Below, one piece after another: positions 16,875 through 25,386 of a stretch of DNA of 64,000 nucleotides (positions are counted from its first letter, which is position 1; each line of letters starts with the position of its first letter). The stretch is taken from assembly GCA_964454795.1 (NCBI GenBank), contig CAYVUM010000001.1, forward strand, positions 17,491 to 81,490, given 5' to 3'. The stretch is from CAYVUM01 sp964454795 (GTDB taxonomy: Bacteria > Pseudomonadota > Alphaproteobacteria > Rhodospirillales > Defluviicoccaceae). Under the pieces are notes generated by a model that ran no database searches, had not been told where the DNA came from, and saw only the letters and a program-made list of their open reading frames with translations. Position numbers and translations under genes: made by a program.

Positions 16875-18388
16875 GCTGGCTCATCAGCCTCCCGATCCTG
16901 ATCCCGTTCGCAACGGCCGTCCTCGCCTACGCGGCCCGCAATGCCCGTGGGATGCAGCGGGCGGTCAGTCTGGCCGGGGCAATCGGTCTCCTGGCAGCCG
17001 CGATCGGTGTGTTGATGGCCGTCTGGGACACGGGAGCGGTCGCCACACAGGTGGGCGACTGGGCGGCCCCATTCGGGATCACCCTGGTTGCGGACCGGTT
17101 CAGTGCCATCATGGTGGTCATCACCGGCATCTGCGCCGTGGCGATCGGCATCTACGGCCTCGCTGATATCGACATCTCCCGCGAGCGCCTGGGGTTTCAT
17201 TCCTTTTACCACATTCTGCTCGGCGGCATTTGCGGAGCGTTTCTCACCGGCGATCTGTTCAATCTTTACGTCTGGTTCGAGGTGATGCTGATCGCCTCCT
17301 TTGCTCTGCTGGTGATTGGCGGCGAAAAAGCGCAAATCGACGGCGCGGTGAAATATGTCGCCATCAATCTTGTCTCGACAATTACGTTCCTGATGGCCAT
17401 CGGTTTGCTCTACGGCCTGACCGGTACCCTCAACATGGCAGACCTTCACCTACAGGTCAGGGAAGTTGAAAATACCGGTTTGCTGTCTGCGGTCGCCCTG
17501 TTGTTCCTGATTGGTTTTGGAATCAAGGCAGCCGTGTTTCCGCTCTTTTTCTGGCTACCCGCGTCATACCACACACCGCCGGTGACCGTATCAGCGATCT
17601 TTTCAGCACTTCTGACCAAAGTTGGGGTGTATGCGATTATTCGTACCTTTACCTTGATTTTCAATCATGATGTGGCGTTCACCCACACGGTCCTGCTCGT
17701 TGTCGCCGCGTTGACCATGATTACCGGCGTTCTCGGCGCCGCGGCCCAGAACGAGGTCCGGCGGATCCTGTCGTTCCATATCATCAGTCAGATCGGCTAC
17801 ATGATTCTGGGCCTTGCCCTGTTCACGCCGCTCGGCTTGGTCGGCGCGGTCTTCTATCTGGTCCATCACATCGTCGTAAAGGCCAACCTGTTCCTGGTAA
17901 GCGGCGTGATGCGCCGTGTCGGCGGCTCGTTCGACCTGGCCGCGTTGGGCAGCCTCTACCGGGAGCGGCCAATGCTGGGCTTGCTGTTTCTGATCCCCGC
18001 GTTCTCGCTGGCCGGGTTTCCACCCTTGTCCGGTTTCTGGGCCAAGCTGCTTCTTGTGCAGGCAAGCCTGGAAGTTGAGCAGTACGTGATCGCCGCGGTC
18101 GCGCTCGTTGTCGGCCTGCTGACCATTTATTCCATGACCAAGATCTGGACGCAGGCGTTCTGGAAGCCGCGGCCAGAGGTTGTCGCGGCATTGCCGAGCC
18201 GCGTGCCGGTCTGGCAGATGACCCTCCTCACGGCGCCCATCGCCGGGCTGGCGGCCCTGACCGTGGTCATCGGCCTGTGGACGGAGCCCTTCCTTGCCTT
18301 CGCCGGCCGGGCGGCTGAGGATCTGCTCGATCCCACCGCCTATCTCGCCGCGGTCATGGGCGAAACGACGGTAGGAAGCGCCCGATGA
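16871..18388 (+). CDS. mnhD: Na+/H+ antiporter subunit D (NuoM/N-like)
   Basis: This 505-residue multi-spanning subunit belongs to the proton_antipo family. Typical segments are DLFNLYVWFEVMLIASFALL, the KAAVFPLFFWLPASYHTPP loop with the conserved Lys, VSAIFSALLTKVGVYAIIRT, and the histidine-bearing RRILSFHIISQIGYMILGLA. It acts with subunit A in ion translocation. The start overlaps the mnhC stop and the stop overlaps mnhE, both by ATGA. Around 17490-17680 the codon usage is slightly less GC-biased than in the flanks, without any frame problem. Confidence 0.95.
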   Translation: MSWLISLPILIPFATAVLAYAARNARGMQRAVSLAGAIGLLAAAIGVLMAVWDTGAVATQVGDWAAPFGITLVADRFSAIMVVITGICAVAIGIYGLADIDISRERLGFHSFYHILLGGICGAFLTGDLFNLYVWFEVMLIASFALLVIGGEKAQIDGAVKYVAINLVSTITFLMAIGLLYGLTGTLNMADLHLQVREVENTGLLSAVALLFLIGFGIKAAVFPLFFWLPASYHTPPVTVSAIFSALLTKVGVYAIIRTFTLIFNHDVAFTHTVLLVVAALTMITGVLGAAAQNEVRRILSFHIISQIGYMILGLALFTPLGLVGAVFYLVHHIVVKANLFLVSGVMRRVGGSFDLAALGSLYRERPMLGLLFLIPAFSLAGFPPLSGFWAKLLLVQASLEVEQYVIAAVALVVGLLTIYSMTKIWTQAFWKPRPEVVAALPSRVPVWQMTLLTAPIAGLAALTVVIGLWTEPFLAFAGRAAEDLLDPTAYLAAVMGETTVGSAR

Positions 18389-18723
18389 GCCCCCATCTCT
18401 CCCGCCTGCGCTCCCAGATCGCTCTGGGGGGATTTTTCCTGGTGGAACTGGTGGTCTCCAGTCTCCGGGTCGGCTGGGACGTGATCCGCCCGCGGTCGCG
18501 GGCGCGGCCGGGGATCATCGCCGTGCCGCTCGATGCCCGCTCGGACGCGCAGATCACCGTGCTCGCCAACCTGATCTCGCTGACCCCCGGCTCGCTGAGC
18601 CTCGATGTCTCGCCCGACCGCCGGACTCTCTATGTCCACCTCATGTTCGTCGGATCGGTTCAGGCCGAGCGGGATGCGATCAAGGGTGACTTCGAACGTC
18701 GGGTGATGGAGGCCGTGCCCTGA
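18385..18723 (+). CDS. mnhE: Na+/H+ antiporter subunit E, short form
   Basis: The 112-residue protein carries the C-terminal part of MnhE: RPGIIAVPLDARSD, NLISLTPGSLSLDVSPDRRT and the LYVHLM strand. The usual family length is about 155-165 residues; the missing part is the N-terminal pair of membrane segments. Only one hydrophobic stretch (LGGFFLVELVVSSLRVGW) remains. The ATG overlaps the mnhD stop by 4 nt, so this is the natural start, not a mis-called one. Short MnhE forms may be functional. Confidence 0.9.
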   Translation: MSPHLSRLRSQIALGGFFLVELVVSSLRVGWDVIRPRSRARPGIIAVPLDARSDAQITVLANLISLTPGSLSLDVSPDRRTLYVHLMFVGSVQAERDAIKGDFERRVMEAVP

Positions 18724-19049
18724 GCGACAGCGCATTTGCCGTTCCTTTCGTGGTGGAGGCCGCGTTCGTGATGCTGGCGGTCGCCCTGGCCGGCGCGATC
18801 TGGCGGATCCTCCGTGGCCCCACCCTCCCTGATCGGGTGCTGGGCCTGGATCTGATGTCGATCGTGCTGCTGTGCTTCGGCGCCTTGTTCGCCCTGGCCA
18901 CCGGGGAGAGCGCCTTTCTCGATGTGGCGCTGACCCTGGCCCTGATCGGCTTCCTCGGTACCGTGGCCCTTGCCCGCTACATAGAGCGCCGCTGGGCTCG
19001 GGAAACCGGGGGCCCTGGCGCCCCCACAGCGCGTGGAGAGCACGGATGA
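18720..19049 (+). CDS. mnhF: Na+/H+ antiporter subunit F, probable CTG start
   Basis: This is a small three-segment membrane subunit with the MnhF signature RILRGPTLPDRVLGLDLMS. The start is debatable. A GTG at 18750 has no ribosome-binding site. A CTG at 18720 lies 7 nt after GGAGG (18708-18712), overlaps the mnhE stop by exactly 4 nt (CTGA) as the other junctions do with ATGA, and adds ten residues. The CTG start gives 109 residues. The C-terminal hydrophilic tail (ARETGGPGAPTARGEHG) is longer than average. The stop overlaps mnhG by 4 nt. Confidence 0.88.
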   Translation: MSDSAFAVPFVVEAAFVMLAVALAGAIWRILRGPTLPDRVLGLDLMSIVLLCFGALFALATGESAFLDVALTLALIGFLGTVALARYIERRWARETGGPGAPTARGEHG

Positions 19050-19417
19050 TCGCCGACGTGCTGGTCTCGGTGGTCCTGCTCTCCGGTGCAGGGTTTGCGG
19101 TCATCGCCGGCGTCGGCCTCGTGCGACTGGGGGACCTGTACATGCGGACCCATGCCGCCACCAAGGCGGGCACCCTCGGTGCCGGGCTGATCGTTCTGGC
19201 GGTGGCGATGGCCGCGGGGTCCTGGACGATCTGGCTTAAGGCCCTGGCAGCCATCCTGTTTCTGCTGCTCACCGCCCCCGTCGCTGCCCATCTCCTCGGC
19301 CGCTCCGCGCGGCTGACCGGCTGCCCCTTGTCATCGATCAGCGTGGTTGACGAATGGGGAAAAACGCCCGGAGGGCGAGACGCCGATCATCCCCGAGTGC
19401 AGGAGGACGTGACATGA
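19046..19417 (+). CDS. mnhG: Na+/H+ antiporter subunit G
   Basis: This 123-residue subunit has three membrane segments and the MnhG hallmark GLVRLGDLYMRTHAATKAGTLG near residues 24-45, followed by LTAPVAAHLLGRSA. The ATG at 19046 sits on the mnhF stop (ATGA). The C-terminal 35 residues are hydrophilic. Its own stop overlaps the downstream universal stress gene by 4 nt, so the antiporter operon extends into that gene. Confidence 0.93.
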   Translation: MIADVLVSVVLLSGAGFAVIAGVGLVRLGDLYMRTHAATKAGTLGAGLIVLAVAMAAGSWTIWLKALAAILFLLLTAPVAAHLLGRSARLTGCPLSSISVVDEWGKTPGGRDADHPRVQEDVT

Positions 19418-20337
19418 AACGCTTTAAGAACATCCTTGTGCTGCCTGCAAAGCTGGCGAGCAATGACGATGCGCTGGTCCGGGCGGCGGAACTTGCCGAT
19501 ACCAATGCCGCACGGCTGACGGTGAGCTGGCCGGTCGAAGCCGCGAACGGCCGGGACGGCAGCAACCTCGGCCAAGAGATCGCCGAGGGAGCGCGAAAAG
19601 AGCTGGAAGCAATGGTCGCTCCTTATCGCGACCGCGGTTTACTGATCGAGACCTCTGTTCCGGTTGGCGAACCGTTTGTCGAGATCATCCGCCAAGTTTT
19701 GCACAACGGCCATGACCTGCTCGTCAAGACCTCGCGCGGGGCCGGCAGATTGCGCCGTTCCCTGTTCGGCTCGACAGCGATGCACCTGCTGCGCAAGTGC
19801 CCGTGCGCGGTCTGGCTGCTCAAACCGGAGCCGGAACGGCGCAAGGGCCCGATTGTCGCCGCCATCGACCCCGATACGGAGGATCCGGTGCGCCAGGAGA
19901 TGAACCAGAAGATCATCGAACTGGCTATTTCCCTGTCGTTCCTTGAGGAAACGCCGCTGCACGTGGTTCACGCCTGGATGGTGCCGCACGAGGATACGGT
20001 CCGCCATTCGCCGTTCCTGCGGATTTCCAAGAAGGAGGCGGAGACCTACGTCGCCGACATCGAAGCCCGCCATCGCAGCCGCCTCGACGCCTTCATCGAG
20101 CCGTTCAAGGCGCGGGTACCCGGCATGACGGTGCACTTTGTCAAAGGGCTCGCATTTGATGTGATCCCAGACGTCGCGCGGGATCAGGATGCCGAGGTGA
20201 TCGTGCTGGCGACGCTTGCCCGCAGCGGGATGAAGGGGATGCTGATCGGCGATAATGCCGAGAACATCATCAACCAAGCGGAATGTTCGGTGCTGGCGGT
20301 TAAGCCGTCGGCGTTCCAGAGCCCGATTGCGGCGTAG
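19414..20337 (+). CDS. Universal stress protein, UspE-like tandem domain
   Basis: This 307-residue cytoplasmic protein has two Usp domains. Domain one opens MKRFKNILVLPAK and ends with a G-x2-G-x9-S-like motif (TSRGAGRLRRSLFGSTAMHLL). Domain two ends with LARSGMKGMLIGDNAENII and CSVLAVKP, the UspE pattern. The ATG overlaps the mnhG stop and has AGGAGG upstream, so translation is coupled to the Mrp operon. This ties a stress or energy-state regulator to Na+/H+ antiport. It ends 11 nt before the convergent adaptor gene, with no clear terminator between. Confidence 0.9.
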   Translation: MKRFKNILVLPAKLASNDDALVRAAELADTNAARLTVSWPVEAANGRDGSNLGQEIAEGARKELEAMVAPYRDRGLLIETSVPVGEPFVEIIRQVLHNGHDLLVKTSRGAGRLRRSLFGSTAMHLLRKCPCAVWLLKPEPERRKGPIVAAIDPDTEDPVRQEMNQKIIELAISLSFLEETPLHVVHAWMVPHEDTVRHSPFLRISKKEAETYVADIEARHRSRLDAFIEPFKARVPGMTVHFVKGLAFDVIPDVARDQDAEVIVLATLARSGMKGMLIGDNAENIINQAECSVLAVKPSAFQSPIAA

Positions 20338-20348
20338 CCGTTGCGCCG

Positions 20349-21236
20349 TCAGCCTTCGTGCGGGCGGTTTGCCTCGACGGGCTCGCCGAACCGGACCGAA
20401 CAGCGGGCACCGGCGGGGAGGCGGCCGTCGGGGTTGGTGACTTCCAGACGCACGCCGAACGTGCCACTGGCGGTGTCGAAGACGCTGTCAACGATCGTGA
20501 CCTCGGCGCCATATCGGCCGGTCAGCGGCGGCGCCGGCGTAACCTCGCCGGCCATTCCCGGGCGAACCTGGCCATACCAGCCGATCGGGACGAAGACCTC
20601 GACGTTGAGCGGGTCCACCTGGGCGATCGTCAGGATCGCGGCCTGTTCGTGAACGTACTCGCCCGGCGATAATGCCCGCTCAACGACGACACCGGTGATC
20701 GGGCTCAGGATCGTCCGCCGTTTCAGCAGCTCTTCCGACCGCCGGAGTTCGAGCTCGGCGGCCCGCTGCTCCAGTTCCGCCTCGCGCACGTTCATCTCGG
20801 CGACCCGGGCTTCGGTCTCCACCTCGTCGAGCGCTGAATCCGACAGAACCTTCTCGCGGGACAGCCGCGCCGAGCGCTCGAGCTTGCGGCGATGGAAAGC
20901 CAGCTGATCGCGGCTGGCCTCCAATGTCGTTGTGTCCCCGACCCGGAGGCGGGCGAGCTCGACGGTCACTTCCTCCACGCCTGAATCGAGACGGGCCACC
21001 TCGGAGCCCTGTTCCACCTGATCGCCGCGGTCAACGGCAACGGTGCTGAGGATCCCCTGCACGGAGCTGCCGAGCGCGACCACCTGGTGCGGCTGCATCA
21101 CACAGTCGAAGACCTGGTCCTGGATCGACGGCGCGTCCGCCACCGCCGGGCCGCCGGTCATCGCCAGTGCCGAGACCAGCCACGGTCGCCGGGCCAACCG
21201 GTTCCGCGACGCCAGATTGTCAGAGCGGCCGGTCAT
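20349..21236 (-). CDS. Periplasmic adaptor (HlyD/membrane-fusion family), last gene of the giant-protein locus
   Basis: This 295-residue protein starts with an apparent export signal: basic region SRNRLARRPW, hydrophobic core LVSALAMTGG, likely cleavage after AVADA near residue 35. A lipoyl-like half follows (VVALGSSVQGILSTVAVDRGDQVEQGSEVARLD), then a coiled-coil hairpin (about 85-170) and the returning lipoyl half (TILSPITGVVVERALSPGEYV), with a beta-barrel beyond. No membrane-anchor helix other than the signal is seen. The ATG overlaps the SecA-like stop by 4 nt. The family normally bridges an inner-membrane exporter and an outer-membrane channel; neither partner gene is nearby, which suggests it works with the proteins of this operon. 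Confidence 0.88.
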   Translation of the reverse strand: MTGRSDNLASRNRLARRPWLVSALAMTGGPAVADAPSIQDQVFDCVMQPHQVVALGSSVQGILSTVAVDRGDQVEQGSEVARLDSGVEEVTVELARLRVGDTTTLEASRDQLAFHRRKLERSARLSREKVLSDSALDEVETEARVAEMNVREAELEQRAAELELRRSEELLKRRTILSPITGVVVERALSPGEYVHEQAAILTIAQVDPLNVEVFVPIGWYGQVRPGMAGEVTPAPPLTGRYGAEVTIVDSVFDTASGTFGVRLEVTNPDGRLPAGARCSVRFGEPVEANRPHEG

Positions 21237-23215
21237 CGCCGCTGTCCAATAAACGCCATCAGGTCGTCCGTGCTCTCGTCCTGGCGGAGCAGTCGCAGCC
21301 GCGCCCGCCGGTGAGCCTTCTCCAGCCGCCGCTGCGCGCGGGCGAACGGGATCGCCGCCATCCACGGGAAGCGAGGCAACCAGGGTGCCGGATGGCGCCG
21401 ACCCGGCGGGCCGAGAATCGAGTCCTCGAGCGACAGGATCATCTCGACGCTGCCCGGATCGCCCTGGCGGGCGCACCGGCCGGCAAGCTGGCGGTCGATC
21501 CGGCGGGCGTCGTGACGCTCGCAGATCAGCACGTGCAGGCCGCCGCGGGCGGCTACGCCCGGCGCCAGTTTGATGTCGGTGCCGCGGCCGGCCATGTTGG
21601 TCGCGACGGTGATGGTTGCGGCCAGCCCGGCCGCCGCGACCACCTCCGCTTCATGGGCATCCTGTTCGGCATTGAGGACGCGGTGGGCAAGGCCCCGGCC
21701 GGAGAGCAGGCTGCTGATCCGCCGCGACGCCGCGACGCTGCGGGCGCCGATCAGGACCGGCCGGCCCGTGGCGGTGACTTCAGCCGCCCGGTCGGCGACA
21801 CGGGCCCATTTTTCCGCCTCGGTCGCGAACACCCGCAGCGGCAGGATGGTCCGGCGGAGCCGCCGGTTGGTGGGGATCCCCACCACCGTCCGGCGGTAGA
21901 CCGACCAGAGTTCGGCGCCGACCTCGCGCAGGGTGCCGCTCATCCCGGCCAGCCGGCGGTAGCGGCGGAAGAACCGCTGATAGGTGATGCTGGCCAGTGG
22001 TGTCCGCTCGGGACTCGCCTCACAACCCTCGCGCTGCTCGATGATCTGGTGCAGCCCCTCGTTCCACGACCGGTCCGGCATCACCCGGCCGGTATGCGGG
22101 TCGATGATCTGGACCTTGCCACCCCGCACCAGATAGTGCTCGTCGCGGCGGAAGAAATGGCGGGCGGCGAGGCTCTGGCGGACGAGATGATGCCGGTAGG
22201 CTTCGTGCCGCCACAATCCCCCGAACGCCCGGCACTGCTCGAACATCCGCTGCTCGCCCCCGGCCGTGAATTCGATACTCCCTTGCGCGGCGTCAAGGCG
22301 ATAGTCGCGGCCCTCGTCCAACCCGGCCGCGACGGCGATGGCGCGCTGGCCGGTTTCGGCATCGATGGCGCTGTCGCGGGTGCCGGAAATGATCAGCGGT
22401 GTCCGCGCCTCATCGACGAGCACGCTGTCGGCCTCGTCAACGATGCAGCTGTGCAGCCCCCGCATCAGCCGCCCCCGGCCGCCGCCCCCGCCGGTGAGCC
22501 ACGCGGTCCGCTGCCGCAGCGGACTTGCCGGATCGGTGCTGAGCCGGTCGCGGAGATAATCGAAGACGATTTCCTTGTTGCTGGCGTAGACCACGTCGCA
22601 AGCGTAGACGCCGGCCCGCTCAGGCGCGGACATCCCGGCCTGAATGGCGCCGGCCGACAGTCCCAGGGCCGCGAGCAGTGGGCCCATCGTTTCCGCATCG
22701 CGCCGGGCCAGATAGTCATTGACGGTCACGATATGCACGGGCAGGCCGGACAGACCCTGGACCCCGGCCGCCAGGGCAGCGACGAGGGTCTTGCCCTCGC
22801 CGGTGGCCATTTCGACCAGATGGCCGCCGAGAAGTCCGGCGGCACCGGTGATCTGGACCTCGAACGGTCGCAGGCCGAGGGTCCGGTCGGCCAGCTCGCG
22901 GATCACCGCCAGGGCTTCGGCGGTCGCCCGTGCCGGATCACGGCCGCTGCGCAGGTGCGCGGCGAGGGTGAGGCGACGGCTGGCAAGCGCACCATCGGAC
23001 AGCTGCCGCATCACCGGTTCCAGGCCGGCGGCCCGGTCGGTCAACGCCCGGGCCCGGTGCAACCGCCGCCCCTCCCATAGCGGCACCAGCCGGGCGATCA
23101 GCCGCTGTGCGGCCTGGTCCACCCGGCTTTCCGGCTCAAGCGCTGCCTCGGCGCCGGCAGCGGGGCAGCCGAAGCGGGCGAGGGGCGCTGCCTGGTGGGC
23201 GGGTCCGTCAGACAC
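21233..23215 (-). CDS. SecA-like ATPase, C-terminally truncated paralogue
   Basis: The 660-residue protein has the SecA motor. Walker A is MATGEGKT (residues 136-143); the DEAD box is VDEAD (259-263) followed by SVLVDEARTPLIISG. Other SecA signatures are ASNKEIVFDYLRD, SITYQRFFRRYRRLAGMSGT, TNMAGRGTDIKLAPG and RRIDRQLAGRCARQGDPGS. Only about 70 residues follow the LSLEDSIL motif, against about 300 in housekeeping SecA. Most of the helical scaffold/wing, the two-helix finger and the zinc tail are therefore missing. The GTG start overlaps the M50-HlyD gene by 8 nt. It is probably a dedicated motor for export of the giant protein or assembly of its machinery; this role is inferred from context. 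Confidence 0.9.
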   Translation of the reverse strand: MSDGPAHQAAPLARFGCPAAGAEAALEPESRVDQAAQRLIARLVPLWEGRRLHRARALTDRAAGLEPVMRQLSDGALASRRLTLAAHLRSGRDPARATAEALAVIRELADRTLGLRPFEVQITGAAGLLGGHLVEMATGEGKTLVAALAAGVQGLSGLPVHIVTVNDYLARRDAETMGPLLAALGLSAGAIQAGMSAPERAGVYACDVVYASNKEIVFDYLRDRLSTDPASPLRQRTAWLTGGGGGRGRLMRGLHSCIVDEADSVLVDEARTPLIISGTRDSAIDAETGQRAIAVAAGLDEGRDYRLDAAQGSIEFTAGGEQRMFEQCRAFGGLWRHEAYRHHLVRQSLAARHFFRRDEHYLVRGGKVQIIDPHTGRVMPDRSWNEGLHQIIEQREGCEASPERTPLASITYQRFFRRYRRLAGMSGTLREVGAELWSVYRRTVVGIPTNRRLRRTILPLRVFATEAEKWARVADRAAEVTATGRPVLIGARSVAASRRISSLLSGRGLAHRVLNAEQDAHEAEVVAAAGLAATITVATNMAGRGTDIKLAPGVAARGGLHVLICERHDARRIDRQLAGRCARQGDPGSVEMILSLEDSILGPPGRRHPAPWLPRFPWMAAIPFARAQRRLEKAHRRARLRLLRQDESTDDLMAFIGQRR

Positions 23216-25364
23216 CGAACGCCCCCAGAAACTCGCGGCGCAGCGCACGGTAGAGGCGCGCCGCCACCGGTGTGGCGCCGTGGTCGAAGCGCACGAACGC
23301 CCGGTCGCCGATGGTCCGCATCGCCGGTTCGACGGGAACGCGCACATCCACCTCAAAGAACGGCTGCAGCGCGGTGCGCCTTTCCGGGTCGGTTGGATCC
23401 AGTTCCAACGGCCCGCCCACCGCCGCCGCCAGGGCCGGGCTCGGCAGTTTCCGGGTGGCGGTGGGCACCAGTCGTTCGATCGCGGCGCCGGCGATGATCG
23501 TTCCCGGCACCTGCTCGAAGCGCACGTCGACCCGACGGGTGCTCTGGCGGATCCAGTCCACGTCCGACTGCTGCACGGCCACGCGGACCACCGGGGTTGC
23601 GTCCTCGACCACGTAGCCGAGCGGCGTGCCGCGGCTGACGTATCGGCCGCGCAGGTCGCCAGCCGGCCGTTGCAGCAGGAATACCCCGTCGAGCGGGCTG
23701 CGCACGGTCAGCTCTGCCACCCGGTCCCGGAGGTAGGCCTGGCGGTGTCGAGCGCTGGCCAGCTCCTGACGGAGAATCCGCGCTTCCGCCGGCCGCAGAC
23801 CTTCGGCAGCAGCGAGGCGGCGGTCGAGAACCTCGACCGTGGCGTCGAGCAGGCGCAGCTCGGCCTCGAGCAGCGGATCGTCCAGACGGAACAGACCTTC
23901 GCCGGCGGCGACGCGGGTTCCACTCGGCACGACCACGTCGGCGACGATCCCGTCGACCCCGGCGGTGATGCGGCCCCGTTGTGGCGCCCAGACCACGCCC
24001 TCGGCGACGGTCCCGTGGGGCAGGGGGAGGAGGAACAAGGCGGCAGTGACGGCCGCGGCGAACCCGCCGGTGGCGACCAGTGCGCGGCGGCGGCGACCGC
24101 TCAGCCGCGGGCTGGCGAACAGAAACCCTGCGCCCTTGCCCAGCGGGATCACGAACATCTGGATCGCTGACCAGACTGCGAGCAGCACGCCCACGAAAAA
24201 AAATGCCTGGGCGATGAAGACGGCAATCCCGATCATGACAACGACGCGGTAAGCCAGCGAGGCCGGGGCGTAGAACAGGAACCAGAGCCGCTCGCCGCTG
24301 TCCTGAGCCGGTGAGAGCTGTTCGCGCAGGCCCGCGACGTAACGCTGAAAAAGGTAATAATAATAACGGTTTGCGCGGGTCGCCAGGTTGGGGACCTCAA
24401 TGGCGTCGCAGAGCATGTAATACCCGTCGAACCGCAGCAGCGGGTTGCCGTTAAAGATCAGCGTCGAGACCCCGGCAATCAGCATGACATTGAAGGCAGC
24501 GGCCCGGACCAGCCCGGGCTCGGCGGCCAGCCAGACCTGCATCGCCGCGGCGGCGAGCGCCAGCTCGACCATCATCCCGGCGGCGCCGACGAAGAACCGT
24601 CGCCACTTGTCGCGGAACGCCGAGGCGCTCGAGGCTTCGACGTACGGCACCGGCATGAACACCAGCAGCATCACGCCGATTTCGTGGACCTCGCCGTCCG
24701 CGGATTTGACCGCGTAGCCGTGGCCGAGCTCATGCAGGAGCTTCACCAGCGGGAAGGTGACGAGCAGGATGATCAGGTTTTCGGTGGCGAGCACCCGGTC
24801 GGCGAGATTGTCGGTGAGGGCCTCCCAGTGCACCGCCGCCTCGCTGCCCGCCCAGAGAACCAGGAGGGCCCAGGCCAGCAGCCCCCACACCGTGAACAGC
24901 GGCCGGACGAGCGCGCACGTGGCCGCCAGGAACCGGTCCGGATCGACCAGGGGAATGCGAACGAACAATGGGTTGCGCAGGCTCTGCCAGCGGCTGCGGC
25001 GGGCCTGACGCTCGCCGCGGCGGGCGATCTCCTCCACCGAGGGGGGCAGATCGGAGACCAGGGCATCGGCCTTGTGCAGCTGGCCGAGCAGGCGGATCAC
25101 GTCGTCCTGGGTGGGAACGGCGCCGCCGAGCCGGTCGGCCGCCGCCGACCAGATCTCTTCCAGGGTGCGGCGGCCGTCCATCAGCCCGATCATGGCGTAA
25201 GCGGCCGGATCGAAGCGGTGGAACCGGCCGGTGGCGTGGTCCTGGAGCACATACCACACCCGATCGCGGAACACCTGACGGTGGATCCGCGCATGCGGGC
25301 GGAGGCGGGGCCGCAACCCCCGCACCTGATACCAGTGGCGACTGAACAGCGGTGCCGTGGTCAT
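23208..25364 (-). CDS. M50 (site-2-protease-like) metallopeptidase fused to a HlyD-like arm
   Basis: This is a 718-residue membrane protein. Residues 1-105 resemble a PqqD-like peptide-binding module (VWYVLQDHATGRFHRFDPAA, then a helical YAMIGLMDGRRTLEEIW). Membrane segments from about 150 to 430 carry the zinc motif HELGH (211-215) and a third ligand region NPLLRFDGYYM near 307-317. From about 440 the protein has a membrane anchor, a lipoyl-like half (GRITAGVDGIVADVVVPSGT), a coiled-coil and the second half (ELTVRSPLDGVFLLQRPAGD). This is the family annotated as putative peptide zinc metalloprotease. GGAGG stands 7 nt before the ATG. It may cleave or anchor the giant protein; substrate inferred. 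Confidence 0.88.
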   Translation of the reverse strand: MTTAPLFSRHWYQVRGLRPRLRPHARIHRQVFRDRVWYVLQDHATGRFHRFDPAAYAMIGLMDGRRTLEEIWSAAADRLGGAVPTQDDVIRLLGQLHKADALVSDLPPSVEEIARRGERQARRSRWQSLRNPLFVRIPLVDPDRFLAATCALVRPLFTVWGLLAWALLVLWAGSEAAVHWEALTDNLADRVLATENLIILLVTFPLVKLLHELGHGYAVKSADGEVHEIGVMLLVFMPVPYVEASSASAFRDKWRRFFVGAAGMMVELALAAAAMQVWLAAEPGLVRAAAFNVMLIAGVSTLIFNGNPLLRFDGYYMLCDAIEVPNLATRANRYYYYLFQRYVAGLREQLSPAQDSGERLWFLFYAPASLAYRVVVMIGIAVFIAQAFFFVGVLLAVWSAIQMFVIPLGKGAGFLFASPRLSGRRRRALVATGGFAAAVTAALFLLPLPHGTVAEGVVWAPQRGRITAGVDGIVADVVVPSGTRVAAGEGLFRLDDPLLEAELRLLDATVEVLDRRLAAAEGLRPAEARILRQELASARHRQAYLRDRVAELTVRSPLDGVFLLQRPAGDLRGRYVSRGTPLGYVVEDATPVVRVAVQQSDVDWIRQSTRRVDVRFEQVPGTIIAGAAIERLVPTATRKLPSPALAAAVGGPLELDPTDPERRTALQPFFEVDVRVPVEPAMRTIGDRAFVRFDHGATPVAARLYRALRREFLGAFGV

Positions 25365-25386
25365 GAAGGCGCCTCCGGCGAGCCCT

